Of a DNA stretch of 64,000 nt, positions 8,820-19,057 are shown piece by piece. How positions within the stretch are numbered: position 1 is the stretch's first letter; each line of letters starts with the position of its first letter. The position numbers were made by a program, and so were the translations under genes. Source of the stretch: JACVRM01 sp963809765 (GTDB taxonomy: Bacteria > Actinomycetota > Thermoleophilia > Gaiellales > Gaiellaceae); assembly GCA_963809765.1 (NCBI GenBank), contig CAWEKT010000001.1, positions 930,001-994,000 on the forward strand, read 5' to 3'. The notes beneath the pieces were generated by a model. It did no database searches. It had not been told where the DNA came from and worked only from the letters and a program-made list of their open reading frames with translations.

Positions 8820-9233
8820 ATGACCGACCACCATCTCGGGAGGCTCCTCGACCACGTCCACCTGCGGGTGGCCGACCTCGACGCCTCGAAGCGCTTCTAC
8901 CGCGCCGTGCTGCACTCGCTCGGCCGCGACCTGTCCGGCGAGGGCGACGGCTGGTTCTACGCCGACGAGCTGTTCGTCTCGGCGGACGGAGCGCCGACCA
9001 GCGGCCTGCATCTGGCCTTCCAGGCGCCCGACCGCGACACGGTCGATCGCTTCCACGAGATCGCGGTCGCCGCGGGCGGCACCGACAACGGCGGGCCCGG
9101 GGAACGGACGTACCACCCGGGGTACTACGGCGCTTACGTGCTCGACCCGGACGGGACGAACGTCGAGGTCGTGCACCACGGCCCCTCCGAGCGCTCCGCC
9201 GAATCGGTGGTCGTCACGGCGCCCGGGCCGTGA
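8820..9233 (+). CDS. VOC/glyoxalase-fold protein
   Basis: A 137-residue paralogue of the VOC gene at 4121. Start ATG 8820 gives MTDHHLGRLLDHVHLRVADL, with the first metal-ligand His in place. Seen: LDASKRFYRAVL, GLHLAFQAPDRDTVDRFHEIA, GGTDNGGPG and YYGAYVLDPDGTNVEVVHH with the terminal Glu. Probably a small metalloenzyme; substrate unknown. It lies between the kinase-like gene and a zinc-ribbon gene on the same strand, so all three may be co-transcribed. Confidence 0.88.
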   Translation: MTDHHLGRLLDHVHLRVADLDASKRFYRAVLHSLGRDLSGEGDGWFYADELFVSADGAPTSGLHLAFQAPDRDTVDRFHEIAVAAGGTDNGGPGERTYHPGYYGAYVLDPDGTNVEVVHHGPSERSAESVVVTAPGP

Positions 9234-9277
9234 CCCGCAGAGGGTGGCTGCTTGCGGTTCGCGGGTACGCTGGCACC

Positions 9278-9562
9278 GTGCCACAGCTTCCCCGTGGTGA
9301 CGCATTGATCGAGCGTCGTTGTGCGAGCTGTGGCTACGGCGTCGCCGTCAGAGAGGCCCCTGAGCGCTGCCCGATGTGCGGCGCGACGGCCTGGTCGATC
9401 GCCGCCAGCGCCATTCACCTCGACGACCCGGTCAGCAGCCAGGAGCTCTACGACCGCCTGCTGATGCGGGCGATCGAGGAGGCCTCAGGTCGCGAGGACG
9501 CCGTGGCCGAGGGGTCGCGGCGGGGGCCGGCTACCGCACCCCGCCGCGCGTCCGACAACTAG
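9278..9562 (+). CDS. Small zinc-ribbon protein
   Basis: A 94-residue protein beginning VPQLPRGDALIERRCASCGY. A compact ribbon is formed by CASC (residues about 15-18) and CPMC (about 31-34), spaced as in rubredoxin-like knuckles; the rest is helical and ends in a basic, disordered tail. GTG 9278 is preferred to an in-frame GTG 48 bases upstream that would overlap the VOC gene. No enzymatic motif. Its TAG and the stop of the convergent gene share the same four bases CTAG. Confidence 0.65.
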   Translation: MPQLPRGDALIERRCASCGYGVAVREAPERCPMCGATAWSIAASAIHLDDPVSSQELYDRLLMRAIEEASGREDAVAEGSRRGPATAPRRASDN

Positions 9563-9957
9563 CCGGCGCTCGCGGCGCCTTCGCCCTCCCGTGCCCTCGC
9601 TGCTGCGGCAACGTCCTCCGCGGCGTCCTCGACCGTGTCGGCGACCTCTTCGACCGCATCGGCGAAGAGCGCGAGCAGCCGGTAGCGGCGGCTCCAGCCC
9701 ACGGCAACCACGAGCGCGGCGACGGCGACGGTGCCGGCCGGGATGAGCAGCTTCGGCGACCGGAGCGCCTCGATGGCAGCGCGCCGGCGCGACCGCCGCC
9801 GGCGCGTCACCGCTGTGAGGAGTGCGCGCGGAACGGCAGCGACCGAGGCTGCGCGCGTTCCGTTCCGGTGGAGCACGTCCGGGGCAGCTGCGACCACGGG
9901 CGCCGCGACGTAGTCGATGGCCCCGTGAATCTTCGCGGGGATGACCTGGGCGTTCAT
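9559..9957 (-). CDS. Hypothetical single-helix membrane protein with acidic amphipathic C-terminus
   Basis: A 132-residue protein of unknown function. Start ATG 9957 is fixed by a perfect Shine-Dalgarno GAAGGAGGTCAC-ATG. Residues about 1-65 are Ala/Arg-rich; a hydrophobic helix follows (about 72-92, LLIPAGTVAVAALVVAVGW), then RRYRLLALFADAVEEVADTV with regular acidic heptads, likely an amphipathic helix. The layout resembles small stress-type membrane proteins, but I recognise no family. The gene shares strand, strong SD and closeness with the DUF6458 gene, with a terminator between them. Confidence 0.6.
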   Translation of the reverse strand: MNAQVIPAKIHGAIDYVAAPVVAAAPDVLHRNGTRAASVAAVPRALLTAVTRRRRSRRRAAIEALRSPKLLIPAGTVAVAALVVAVGWSRRYRLLALFADAVEEVADTVEDAAEDVAAAARAREGEGAASAG

Positions 9958-10006
9958 GTGACCTCCTTCGTCCGTTGGGGAGGCCTTTACCGTATGAGCC
10001 GGGGTG

Positions 10007-10036
10007 AAAACCCGGCGCGCCTCGTGGCGCGCCGGG
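10007..10036 (-). terminator. Intrinsic terminator of the DUF6458 gene
   Basis: Perfect 11-bp stem CCCGGCGCGCC (10011-10021) / GGCGCGCCGGG (10026-10036) with loop TCGT. On the minus strand it is followed directly by TTTTCACC (10010 downward), giving a U-tract. It lies 10 bases after the stop of the DUF6458 gene. Confidence 0.8.
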
Positions 10037-10046
10037 CCTGGTGCGC

Positions 10047-10259
10047 TCAGCGCTGGACGACGACGCGTTCCTCGCGGTTGGCACCGCCGAAGCCGCCCCA
10101 GCTCGACCAGAAGATGAGCGAGAGCAGCGCGCCGAGGGCGCCCACGACCAGCAGGATCCAGCCGACGGCGATCAGGTCGACGCCCGCAACGGTCGCATCG
10201 ACCGCAAAGACGAGGATGGCGCCGGCGGCAATCAAGAGCAAGCTGACAGAAACACCCAA
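10047..10259 (-). CDS. DUF6458 family small membrane protein
   Basis: A 70-residue two-helix membrane protein matching the DUF6458 pattern: LGVSVSLLLIAAGAILVFAV, a short linker with VAGVDLIAVGW, a second helix ILLVVGALGALLSLIFW, and a charged tail. Start is TTG 10259, selected because AAGGAGG lies 6 bases upstream and helix 1 begins there; a longer frame would extend into the promoter of the acyl-CoA dehydrogenase gene. The role is unknown. Such proteins are widespread in actinobacteria. Confidence 0.82.
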   Translation of the reverse strand: MGVSVSLLLIAAGAILVFAVDATVAGVDLIAVGWILLVVGALGALLSLIFWSSWGGFGGANREERVVVQR

Positions 10260-10372
10260 GTGAACCTCCTTTGTCCCGCCGAGGTATTCCCACTCGGGCG
10301 CTCGCGTAACGTTAGAAATCCGTGAATTTGCTCGCACTTCGCTGCGCCGACGGGCCGACGTAGACTGGTTTC

Positions 10373-11548
<1,176 letters not shown>

Positions 11549-11552
11549 GCCC

Positions 11553-12331
11553 GTGACCGCACCACGGCACGCCCCTCCCGACGCGTTCGGACGGGCAGCC
11601 GAGCTGTACGAGCGCTCACGGCCGGGCTGGCCTGCGGCGTGCGGTCGAGCACGCGCTGCACGAGCTCGGGCTCGGGCAGGAGTCGACCGTCGCCGAGGTC
11701 GGCGCCGGCACGGGCAAGCTGACGCGGGAGCTGGTTCGTGCGCGTCGGGCGTGTCGTCGCAGTCGAACCGGACGGCGACATGCGGGCGGTGCTCGAGCGC
11801 GTCGTGCCGGCCGCGGAGGTCGTCCCGGGCGGCCGAGTCGCTGCCGCTCGCGGACGCGTCGGTCGACGCAGTCTCGCGGCGGAGGCGTTTCACTGGTTCG
11901 ACGGCCCGCGGGCGCTGGCGGAGTTCGCCCGGGTCCTACGCCCGGGAGGTGGAGTGGCGCTGTTCTGGAACGCGCCCGGCCGATCAGGGGCCGGGCGACG
12001 GCCTTCGAGCCGAAGCCGCCACCCGAGTTCTGGGCTGCGCTCGAGCGGCGCAGCCTGCCCAAGCGGCCGCGGGACAGCTACGCTCCGGCCTCTGGCGCGA
12101 GGCCTTTGCCGGGTCGCGCGTTCGGCGAGCTCACCGAGGCGAGCTTCCCGAACGAGCTCGAGCTCGACCGCGACGGGGTCATCGAGCACATGCAGTCGTG
12201 GAGCATGATCGCCGGGCTGCCGGAGGCGGAGCGGCGCGACACTCGTCGAGGAGCTGCGCTCACTGCTCGACGCGCAGACGACGTACCGCCGCCGGCTCGA
12301 GACGCGCGTCTACTGGGCCCGGCTGGGGTAG
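11553..12331 (+). CDS. Class I SAM-dependent methyltransferase (several frameshifts)
   Basis: A methyltransferase reconstructed across at least four frame changes. Fragments in order: DAFGRAAELYERSRPGWP (11577 on), VAEVGAGTGKLTREL (SAM motif I, about 11690), VVAVEPDGDMRAVLERV (motif II, about 11755), ADASVDAVSAAEAFHWFDGP-type segment, ALAEFARVLRPGGGVALFWN (about 11910), ELTEASFPNELELDRDGVIE and a C-terminal RRRLETRVYWARLG ending at TAG 12329. The pattern matches UbiE/Methyltransf_11 enzymes; substrate unknown. Starts GTG 11553, 4 bases after the acyl-CoA dehydrogenase stop. The next gene starts 5 bases downstream. Confidence 0.75.
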
Positions 12332-12336
12332 CCGTC

Positions 12337-13762
12337 ATGCCCGACGCCGTGGTCATCGGGTCCGGGCCGAACGGGCTCGTCGCCGCGATCACGCTGGCGC
12401 AGGCCGGTTTGGACGTCATCGTGCACGAGGCCGCGGACACCGTCGGCGGCGGCGTGCGCTCCGCCGAGCTGACGCTTCCCGGCTTCGTCCACGACGTCTG
12501 CTCGGCGATCTACCCCCTCGCCGCCGGCTCTCCGGTGCTGCGCGCGCTCGAGCTCGACGTCGAGTGGGTGCAGCCGCCGGCCGCGCTCGCCCATCCGCTC
12601 GACGACGGCACCGCGGTCACGCTCGAGCGCGACGTCGCCGAGACGGCAGCCCAGCTCGGCGCCGACGCTTCGGCCTATGCGGAGCTGGTCGGCCCGCTCG
12701 CCGGCGCGTGGGACGCCGTGGCGCCCGTCCTGCTTGCGCCGGCCATGCCCCCGCCCGGCCGTGCCGCGCTCAGTCTCGCCCGCGCGCTCGGACCGGCGGG
12801 CGCGCTGCGGTCGGTGCGCGCCGCGCTCGCGGACGCCCGTTCGCTGTCGAGGCTGTTCGCGGGGCGCGAGGCGCGCGCGCTCCTCGCCGGCAACGCCGCG
12901 CACTCGATGCTTCCCCTCGAGCGGCGCCCGACGGGCGCGTTCGGGCTGACGCTCCTGGTGCTCGGGCACGCGACGGGCTGGCCGCTCGCCCGAGGCGGCG
13001 CGCAGCGACTCGCGGACGCGCTCGCCGACCGTCTCCGCGGGCTCGGCGGCGAGATCCGGCTCGGCTCCCGGGTGGACGAGCTGCCCGCCGCCGGGATCGT
13101 GCTGGCGGACGTCGGCGTGCCGGAGCTGCTGCGGCTGGGGCGCGGCCGGCTGCCGGAGTCCTACGCCCGCGCCGCCGCGCGCTACCGCTACGGCCCCGCC
13201 GCGTTCAAGCTGGACTGGGCGCTCGCCGGGCCGATCCCCTGGCGGGCGGAGGAGTGCCGTCGAGCGGGCACGGTCCACCTCGGCGGCACGCTTGAGGAGC
13301 TGGCGGACTCCGAACGCGCCCCGTGGGAGGGCCGCGTCTCCGAGCGGCCGTTCGTGCTGCTGTCGCAACCGAGCCTGTTCGACCCGCACGCGCGCACCCG
13401 AGGGCAAGCACACCGCCTGGGCGTACTGCCACGTGCCGAACGGCTGGGACGGCGACGCGACCGAGGCGATCGAGGCCCAGGTCGAGCGTTTCGCGCCCGG
13501 GTTCCGCGACCTGATCCTGGCTCGCCACGCGCTCGGGCCGCGCGAGCTCGAGCGGCACAACCCCAACCTCGTGGGCGGCGACATCAACGGCGGCGCGATG
13601 ACGCTCGGCCAGGCGCTCTTCCGGCCCGTGCGCCGGCGGAACCCGTACGGGACGGGCGTGCCGGGGCTCTACCTCTGCTCGGCCTCGACGCCGCCGGGTG
13701 GCGGCGTCCACGGCATGTGCGGCTACCACGCCGCCCGGGCTGCGCTCGCGGATCTCTCCTAG
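12337..13762 (+). CDS. Phytoene-dehydrogenase-like FAD oxidoreductase (one frameshift)
   Basis: FAD-dependent NAD(P)/FAD oxidoreductase of the CrtI/COG1233 type. Seen: dinucleotide-binding GSGPNGLVAAITLAQAG (residues about 7-23), VGGGVRSAELTLPGFVHD, HATGWPLARGGAQRLADAL, YRYGPAAFKLDWAL, and after a frame change near 13398 GKHTAWAYCHVPNGW, NPNLVGGDINGGAMT and the FAD-contact tail LCSASTPPGGGVHGMCGYHA. Complete apart from the single shift. Substrate unclear; members act on carotenoids or other hydrophobic compounds, and no other carotenoid gene is nearby. Probably co-transcribed with the methyltransferase. Confidence 0.85.
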
Positions 13763-13803
13763 CGCCGGCCCCAGGTCGGCCGACCCGCAGTCACAATGGC
13801 TGC

Positions 13804-15738
13804 ATGCAGGAGCCGGCCGTCGACGATCGGATCGAGCGAGCGCGCGACGCGGTCGCCAGCGGCGACTGGGTGCAGGCGTACGAGCTCCTGAGCCAGCTCG
13901 ATGCGGAGGGCCTGGCCGGTCCCGACGAGCTCGTCTCGCTCGCCCGCTCTGCGCACTGGACCGGGCGGATGAACGAGTGCCTCAGTGCGTTCGAGCGCGC
14001 GTACCGACTCTTCCTCGACGACGGCCGCCCGCGGAACGCGGGGATGGCGGCGCTCGACCTCGTCCGCTGGTACCGGCACAAGCTGCAGCCGGCGGTCGCC
14101 GCCGGCTGGCTGCGACGCGCGGAGCGCCTGCTCGAGGCCGAGCCCGACACCGTCGAGTTCGGCTACCTCCAGTACCGCCGCGGCGGAGACGCTCTCGCCA
14201 AGGGTGATCTCGACGCCGCCGTCGAGCTCACCACCGAGGCGGAGGAGCTGGGCCGCCGCTTCGGCGACATCGATCTCGAGCTGCTCGCCCAGCACGAGCG
14301 CGGGATCGCGCTCATCGCCCGTGGCGAGGCGGAGGAGGGGTTCGCGCTGATCGACGAGGCCGCCGCCGCCGCCCTCGGCGGCGAGCTCGAGCCGCTGCCG
14401 ACGGCGATCGTCTACTGCAACACCATCACTGCCTGCCGGGACGTGGCCGACTACGGGCGCGCGGGGGAGTGGACCGAGGTCGCCAAGCGCTGGTGCGAGC
14501 GGCAGGCGATCAACGGCTTTCCCGGCATGTGCCGGGTGTACCGCGCCGAGGTGATGCGCCTCCGCGGCGACTGGGAGGCGGCCCGCGAGGATGCGCAGCT
14601 CGCGTGCGACGAGCTGCGCGACTGGTCGCCCAACACGGCCGGCGCCGCCTTCTACGAGCTCGGCGAGATCCGTCTGCGCATCGGCGATCTCGACGGAGCC
14701 GAGGCTGCGTTCCAGCAGGCCCACGAGCTCGGCCGCACCACGGCGCCGGGCCTGGCCCTGTTGCTCGCCGCCCGCGGCGACGCCAGCGGCGGGGCGGCGC
14801 TCGTGGCTCGCGCGCTCGCGGAGGAGACCCACGGGCCACTTGCGCGCGCACGCCTGCTTCCGGCCCAGGTCGACCTGGCGGTCGCGACCGGCGATGTCAC
14901 GACAGCCGCCGAGGCGGCCGCCGAGCTGAGCTCCACGGCGGAGGCCTACGGGTCCGCGGGGCTGCGCGCAGCCGCGGCCGCCGCCGAGGGCGCCGTCGCG
15001 CTGGCTCGCGGCGACGCGACCGCGGCGATCGACTCGCTCCGCACGGCGCTCCCCAACTTCGGCGTCGCCGACCTCCCCTACGAGACCGCGAGCGCCCGCA
15101 TGCTCCTCGGCCGCGCCTACCGCGCCTCCGGTGACGAGCGGGCCGCCTCGGTCGAGCTCGAGTCGGCCCGGGCGGTCTTCGAGCGGCTCGGCGCCGCGCT
15201 CGACCTCCAACGGGTCGGCGAGCAGCTGGCAACCGGCTCCGGCGATGCAGTCACCAGGACGTTCGTCTTCACCGACATCGTCGACTCGACGCCGCTCGCC
15301 GGCGCGCTCGGAGACGAGGCGTGGGCAGGGCTCCTCGCCTGGCACGACCGCACGCTGACCGAGCTCTTCGGTGCGCACGGCGGCGAGGTCGTCGATCACA
15401 CCGGCGACGGGTACTTCGTGGCGTTCGACGCGAGCGAGCGGGCCCTGGCCTGCGCCGTCGCGATCCAGCGCCGGCTCGCCGAGCACCGGAAGACGAACGG
15501 GTTTGCGCCCGGCGTTCGCATCGGGGTGCACGAGGCGGTGGCCCGCCGGACCGGCGACAACTATCGCGGCCACGGCGTGCACGAGGCCGCCCGCATCGGC
15601 GCGCTCGGCGGCGCCGGCGAGATCGTCGCGAGCGCGGCCACGGTCGAGGGTCGCAGCGTGCGTCACTCACAGGCGCGGCCGGTCGAGCTGAAGGGCGTCG
15701 ACGGCCCCGTCGAGGTGGTCACCGTCGACTGGAGCTGA
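13804..15738 (+). CDS. TPR protein with C-terminal class III adenylate cyclase domain
   Basis: A 644-residue protein. Residues about 15-460 are TPR-like helical pairs (for example SGDWVQAYELLSQLDAEGL, RGDWEAAREDAQLACDEL, IGDLDGAEAAFQQAHELG). From about 480 there is a class III cyclase homology domain: FVFTDIVDST with the first metal Asp, DHTGDGYFVAFD with the second, RIGVHEAVARRTGDNYRG and a HGVHEAARIGALGGAGEIVAS segment. Expected to make cAMP in response to a partner bound by the TPRs; I cannot tell ATP from GTP specificity. Unlike most family members the cyclase is C-terminal. Start ATG 13804. Confidence 0.88.
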   Translation: MQEPAVDDRIERARDAVASGDWVQAYELLSQLDAEGLAGPDELVSLARSAHWTGRMNECLSAFERAYRLFLDDGRPRNAGMAALDLVRWYRHKLQPAVAAGWLRRAERLLEAEPDTVEFGYLQYRRGGDALAKGDLDAAVELTTEAEELGRRFGDIDLELLAQHERGIALIARGEAEEGFALIDEAAAAALGGELEPLPTAIVYCNTITACRDVADYGRAGEWTEVAKRWCERQAINGFPGMCRVYRAEVMRLRGDWEAAREDAQLACDELRDWSPNTAGAAFYELGEIRLRIGDLDGAEAAFQQAHELGRTTAPGLALLLAARGDASGGAALVARALAEETHGPLARARLLPAQVDLAVATGDVTTAAEAAAELSSTAEAYGSAGLRAAAAAAEGAVALARGDATAAIDSLRTALPNFGVADLPYETASARMLLGRAYRASGDERAASVELESARAVFERLGAALDLQRVGEQLATGSGDAVTRTFVFTDIVDSTPLAGALGDEAWAGLLAWHDRTLTELFGAHGGEVVDHTGDGYFVAFDASERALACAVAIQRRLAEHRKTNGFAPGVRIGVHEAVARRTGDNYRGHGVHEAARIGALGGAGEIVASAATVEGRSVRHSQARPVELKGVDGPVEVVTVDWS

Positions 15739-15862
15739 CTCGGCGCACGCGGTTCCGTCACGGACACGGCACCACTTCCTGCGGTACCGTCGAGCGCGGG
15801 CGGGAGGTGGAGGCAGCACTCCCCTTGGGAGGGTGGGGCCTGCGCGCCGCCAGGGCTGCCGC

Positions 15863-15902
15863 GGACATGCCTCGCGCGGACGTGTCCTCCGGGGACGTGT
15901 GC
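15863..15902. repeat. Three GGAC(A/G)TG units at 15-bp period
   Basis: GGAC occurs at 15863, 15878 and 15893, each followed by ATG or GTG, giving units GGACATGCC, GGACGTGTCC and GGACGTGTGC at an exact 15-base step. A second locus with the same unit and period lies at 39620-39644. Here it sits in the 182-bp gap between two convergent genes, so it is not an obvious promoter element. I see nothing else in 15739-15862. Confidence 0.6.
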
Positions 15903-15920
15903 GGAGCCTGACGGGCCCGG

Positions 15921-16838
15921 CTAGCGAGGACGGAGCGACGAGGCGTCGACGACCTCGAAGTCGCTCGGCCGGACGCGGTGGAGCGTGTGCAGCTGGTCGT
16001 TCGACCAGCGCGGGTGCGGCTCACCGGAGATGTAGAGGTCGGAGCCGTTGTCGGCGACGATCATCCCGTAGCGCTTGAGCGCCGTCAGCACGACGCGCGC
16101 CTGCGGCGGGAACGGCCTCACGTCGAAGCTCGCCTTCAGGCGCAGCCGCGTGCCCATGGCCGGCAGCGCGGGATCCGTGAGCGTGCTCGCGAAGTGCCTG
16201 GCCGGCCAGACGTACGCCCGCTTCGTGCGCCGGACGGTGAAGCGGAGCGCGTGGTCGATCCGGCCGCGCTGCACCTCGTCGTGGCGCGCGAGGCCGGGTG
16301 CGATCGCAAGCCCGGCCGCGTCCGCAGACGTCCAGCCGGCCGGTCGCAGCCGGTTCGAGCGGAGGTTCCAGATCGCACCCGAGCCGGCGTGCCAGCGGCC
16401 GCCCTCGCGCCGCAGCGCGAAGAGCTCGTAGAGGCGGCAGCCGTCACGGTCGAGCAGGAGCGCGTGGCGGTCGCCGTCGGCGCTCGGCCCGCCCTCGATG
16501 CGGACATTGGCAGGGATCGGGTACGGCCCGCGGTCGCTCTCGTCGGCGTACTCGAACGACACGGGGACCTTGCGCTGTGCGGCGCGCACGGTGGTGATCG
16601 GGATCCCGATCGGCCCGCCCTCCCAGAGCCCGGAGCCGAAGTCGGCGTGGACGTGGCCGCCGATGGTCGCGATCGTCGCGTCGGAGCCGGCGGCGACCGG
16701 CAGCCGGTCGACGCGCTGGTTCCAGGGGTTGGAGGCGGGGAACAGCGGGCACTTCGGCGCCGTCGGGTGGGGCAGGGCCCACGCAGCCGAGCCTGCGAGG
16801 GCCAGCGCGAGCACGACGGTCGCGAGGAGGCGGTGCAT
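15921..16838 (-). CDS. Secreted protein of unknown function
   Basis: A 305-residue exported protein. ATG 16838 gives a signal peptide MHRLLATVVLALALAGSAAWA, with cleavage likely near residue 21. Mature part features CPLFPASNPWNQRVDRLPVA, HADFGSGLWEGGPIGIPIT, ADESDRGPYPIPANV, an internal RDGCRLYELFAL, WTSADAAGLAIAPGLARHDE and LKRYGMIVADNGSDLYISG. These blocks look conserved and enzyme-like, but I do not recognise a named family. It contains two Cys and no membrane segment after the signal peptide. Convergent with the cyclase gene. Confidence 0.7.
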   Translation of the reverse strand: MHRLLATVVLALALAGSAAWALPHPTAPKCPLFPASNPWNQRVDRLPVAAGSDATIATIGGHVHADFGSGLWEGGPIGIPITTVRAAQRKVPVSFEYADESDRGPYPIPANVRIEGGPSADGDRHALLLDRDGCRLYELFALRREGGRWHAGSGAIWNLRSNRLRPAGWTSADAAGLAIAPGLARHDEVQRGRIDHALRFTVRRTKRAYVWPARHFASTLTDPALPAMGTRLRLKASFDVRPFPPQARVVLTALKRYGMIVADNGSDLYISGEPHPRWSNDQLHTLHRVRPSDFEVVDASSLRPR

Positions 16839-16876
16839 GCGACCCCTATCGGCAGCTCCTGACCGGCCCAGCATCC

Positions 16877-17270
16877 TCAGCTCGGGCCCAGGAGCCCGGG
16901 CAGCACCGGGTCGTCACCCGCGCGCCAGAGGCTCAGCCGCTCGTCGATCGGCTGCCACGTGTACGTGAACAGGAAGCCGGCGTCGTCGCCGTCGCCGCGT
17001 GACGACGTGCTCCCAGGTATCCGGAAGATCGTCGGCCTCGACGAGGAACGCGTGATGGGCATACCGCGCCGAGGGGAAGCCGGGCTCGGCGATCGCCAGC
17101 TCACGGATCACGCGGTACCGGTCGATGCCGGCCTCCTCGAGCAGCTCGCGGCGCAGGCACTCCTCGGGCGCCTCGCCCGGGTCGCCGCGGCCCGCCGGAA
17201 CCTGGAGGAAGTGCTCGTACCCGCTCTGGCGGAAGACGAGCAGCTCGCGACCACCGTCGCGCTCTCGCAC
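16877..17270 (-). CDS. NUDIX hydrolase (one frameshift)
   Basis: A small NUDIX hydrolase. The Nudix box is complete: GRGDPGE-x7-RELLEEAGI (G-x5-E-x7-REU-x-EE-x-G-U). The start used is GTG 17270 (RERDGGRELLVFRQ); the true N-terminus may be a few codons upstream, since RVLAYVV precedes it in frame. The frame changes near 17000, after DDLPDTWEHVV, and continues as DAGFLFTYTWQPIDERLSLW to a stop at 16877. The substrate (nucleotide or other diphosphate) cannot be told. It follows the HhH glycosylase gene by 25 bases on the same strand. Confidence 0.8.
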
Positions 17271-17295
17271 GACGTACGCGAGGACCCTGATCCGC

Positions 17296-17862
17296 CTACG
17301 GCTGGGCTGCGCGCTGCTTCGCCTTGTAGGCGCGCTTGGCCTCCTGGTAGCGCTCGCGCGCCTCGTCCGAGTCGATGTCGCCGGGCGTCGGGTGGTCGGG
17401 CACGAGCGGCCGGGCGACCTCGACGCCGAGCCGCTTCGCGAGCACCGCGGCGCAGATCCTGACCTTCATCGGGCCGAAGCCCGGCAGGGCGGAGAGGCGG
17501 CGGCGCAGATCTTCCGCATCGGCCGCGTCGGTCCAGATCCGCTCCGCGCGGCCGCCGTACTCGGAGACGACGGCGCGGCAGAGCTCCTGGACCCGCCCGG
17601 CCATCGAGCCGGGGAAGCGGTGGATCGCCGGCCGCTGCCGGAAGGCCTCGTCCAGCTCGGCGGGGGGCATGCCGGCGATGGTGGCTGCGTCGAGGTGGCC
17701 GAGCCGCTCCTTGAGCACGAGCGGGCCCGAGAACGCCTTCGGCATCGGCACCTGCTGGTCGAGGACGAAACCGATGAGGAGCGCGAGCGGGTCCCGCGCG
17801 AGCAGCGCGTCCGCGTCCGGATCGCCGGTGAAGTGCAGGCGCTCGACCGCGCGCACGGCCAT
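17296..17862 (-). CDS. HhH-GPD-type base excision repair protein
   Basis: A 188-residue protein with the helix-hairpin-helix-GPD fold of DNA glycosylases. Seen: LLIGFVLDQQVPMPKAFSGP at residues about 28-47 (the QQ after the helix is characteristic), a hairpin LSALPGFGPMKVRICAAVLA near residue 125, and a Lys/Arg-rich tail. No Cys cluster for an iron-sulfur centre. This short actinobacterial subfamily is annotated as HhH-GPD base-excision repair protein; the damaged base it recognises is unknown. Genes on both sides are on the same strand (DUF1028, NUDIX), forming a likely repair/cleanup operon. Confidence 0.85.
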   Translation of the reverse strand: MAVRAVERLHFTGDPDADALLARDPLALLIGFVLDQQVPMPKAFSGPLVLKERLGHLDAATIAGMPPAELDEAFRQRPAIHRFPGSMAGRVQELCRAVVSEYGGRAERIWTDAADAEDLRRRLSALPGFGPMKVRICAAVLAKRLGVEVARPLVPDHPTPGDIDSDEARERYQEAKRAYKAKQRAAQP

Positions 17863-17871
17863 GCCGTGATC

Positions 17872-18722
17872 CTACGTCTCTGGCCGGCGGCGGCGGAAGG
17901 TCGCGGAGCATCGTCCACGCACCGTCCCAGCGCGGGTTGCGGGCGACCAGCGCGTCGAGCCGGTAGCGGGCACCCTCGAGGTCGCCGGCTCGCCACGCGG
18001 CCGTGACCGCGTACCACTCGAGGTCGTCCTCGCGGACGCCGGCCGACCGCGCGAGCTCGACCTCCTCGGCGGACACCTCGCCGTGCAGCGCGCCCAGCCG
18101 CCGGTAGGCCTCGCTCAGTAGGACGAGGCGGCCGAGCTCGTCGAGCGGCTCGTCGTGGTCGTCGACGCGGAGGTCGACCACCCGGTCGTCCCAGGGGCGC
18201 CCGGAGGGCTGTGCGCCGACCACGAGCATGGCGGCTGTCCGTCGGCCGCGGAAGTCGCCGCCGGCCGCCTCTGCCGCCCGGAGCGCGCCGAGCAGGCGCT
18301 CGGCGAGCGAGCCGGCCGAGCCGGCGAACGCCTCCGCCATCGCGGGCCACACGTCGGCGCTCGCCATCATGTTCGCCTGGGCCGAGAAGCCGTCGCCGGT
18401 CACGTGGCCGGCCTCTGCGATGCAGGCGCTCACCGGTGTGCGCTGCGGCCCGGCCCTCGGCGTCGACCATGCCGACCTGGCGCACCTGTTGCTGCGGATC
18501 GGCGGTGACGAGCGCGACCAGCGTCCTGGCGGGCTCCCGGCCCGGCCCGCATCAGCTCGAGCCCGAGCGGCCCGTACGAGCGCTCCGTGAAGGACTGGGT
18601 GGCGACGGCGCCGACACCCGCCTCGGCCCAGGGCACGACGGCGCCGACGGCGAACGCCTTCGTCTGAACCGCGACGCCGAGCTCCCCGGTCGTGGGTCGC
18701 GGGCGACGATCGAGTAGGTCAC
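17872..18722 (-). CDS. DUF1028 (Ntn-hydrolase-like) protein, several frameshifts
   Basis: Start GTG 18722 gives VTYSIVARD, with the Thr after the initiator typical of DUF1028 proteins (Ntn-hydrolase clan). Pieces in order: ELGVAVQTKAFAVGAVVPW, GVGAVATQSFTERSYGPLGL, TLVALVTADPQQQVRQVG, CIAEAGHVTGDGFSAQANMM, RGRRTAAMLVVG, VDLRVDDHDEPLDELGRL, then a C-terminal helical part with ELARSAGVREDDLEWYAV. Frame changes near 18690, 18535, 18430 and at the 3' end, where a one-base shift gives TAG 17874-17872. Function of the family is unknown; the long C-terminal extension is common in it. Confidence 0.78.
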
Positions 18723-18766
18723 GCGGCGATCGTACGTCGCACGGTCGGCGTCTTAGGCTTCCAGGC

Positions 18767-19057
18767 GTGGCCGCGATCCGCCGCCTGGGCAGCGGAGACG
18801 ACTGGGTGCTCGCCGAGCTCGCCCCAGGAGGAGGCGGCATTCGATGCGGGTCCGGGGCGGCCACCGCCGCCGCGGGATCGGGCAGCGCGCTCGTTCGCGA
18901 GCTGGAACGCAGGCTGGAGGGAGCCGGCGTCCGGAGCGTCTGGGTCCTGCCCGGCGACGAGGCCGAGTCGTTCTACGCGGCGTGCCGCTTCATGCGCGAG
19001 GACCCGCAGCCGATTCAGATGGTCCGTCGGCTCGGTACGCCCGACGGCTCTTCATGA
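18767..19057 (+). pseudogene. GNAT acetyltransferase remnant, frame-broken and shortened
   Basis: Only about 97 codons, against about 140 for the family. The acetyl-CoA loop RGGHRRRGIG occurs in one frame (18844-18890), and the following helix and strands LVRELERRLEGAGVRSVWV, DEAESFYAACRFMRED in another. The segment before the loop reads QEEAAFDAG in a third frame. Between it and the loop some 40 residues (central strands of the fold) are missing, which single-base errors do not explain. Either an internal deletion or an assembly collapse. Its end overlaps the convergent methyltransferase by 6 bases. Confidence 0.6.

Noticed and set aside
12106..13803. Continuous + frame joining the methyltransferase, oxidoreductase and TPR-cyclase into one 1210-residue protein
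   Set aside because: The join comes from frameshifts; the oxidoreductase C-terminus and a stop at 13762 are in another frame, and the cyclase gene has its own ATG at 13804.
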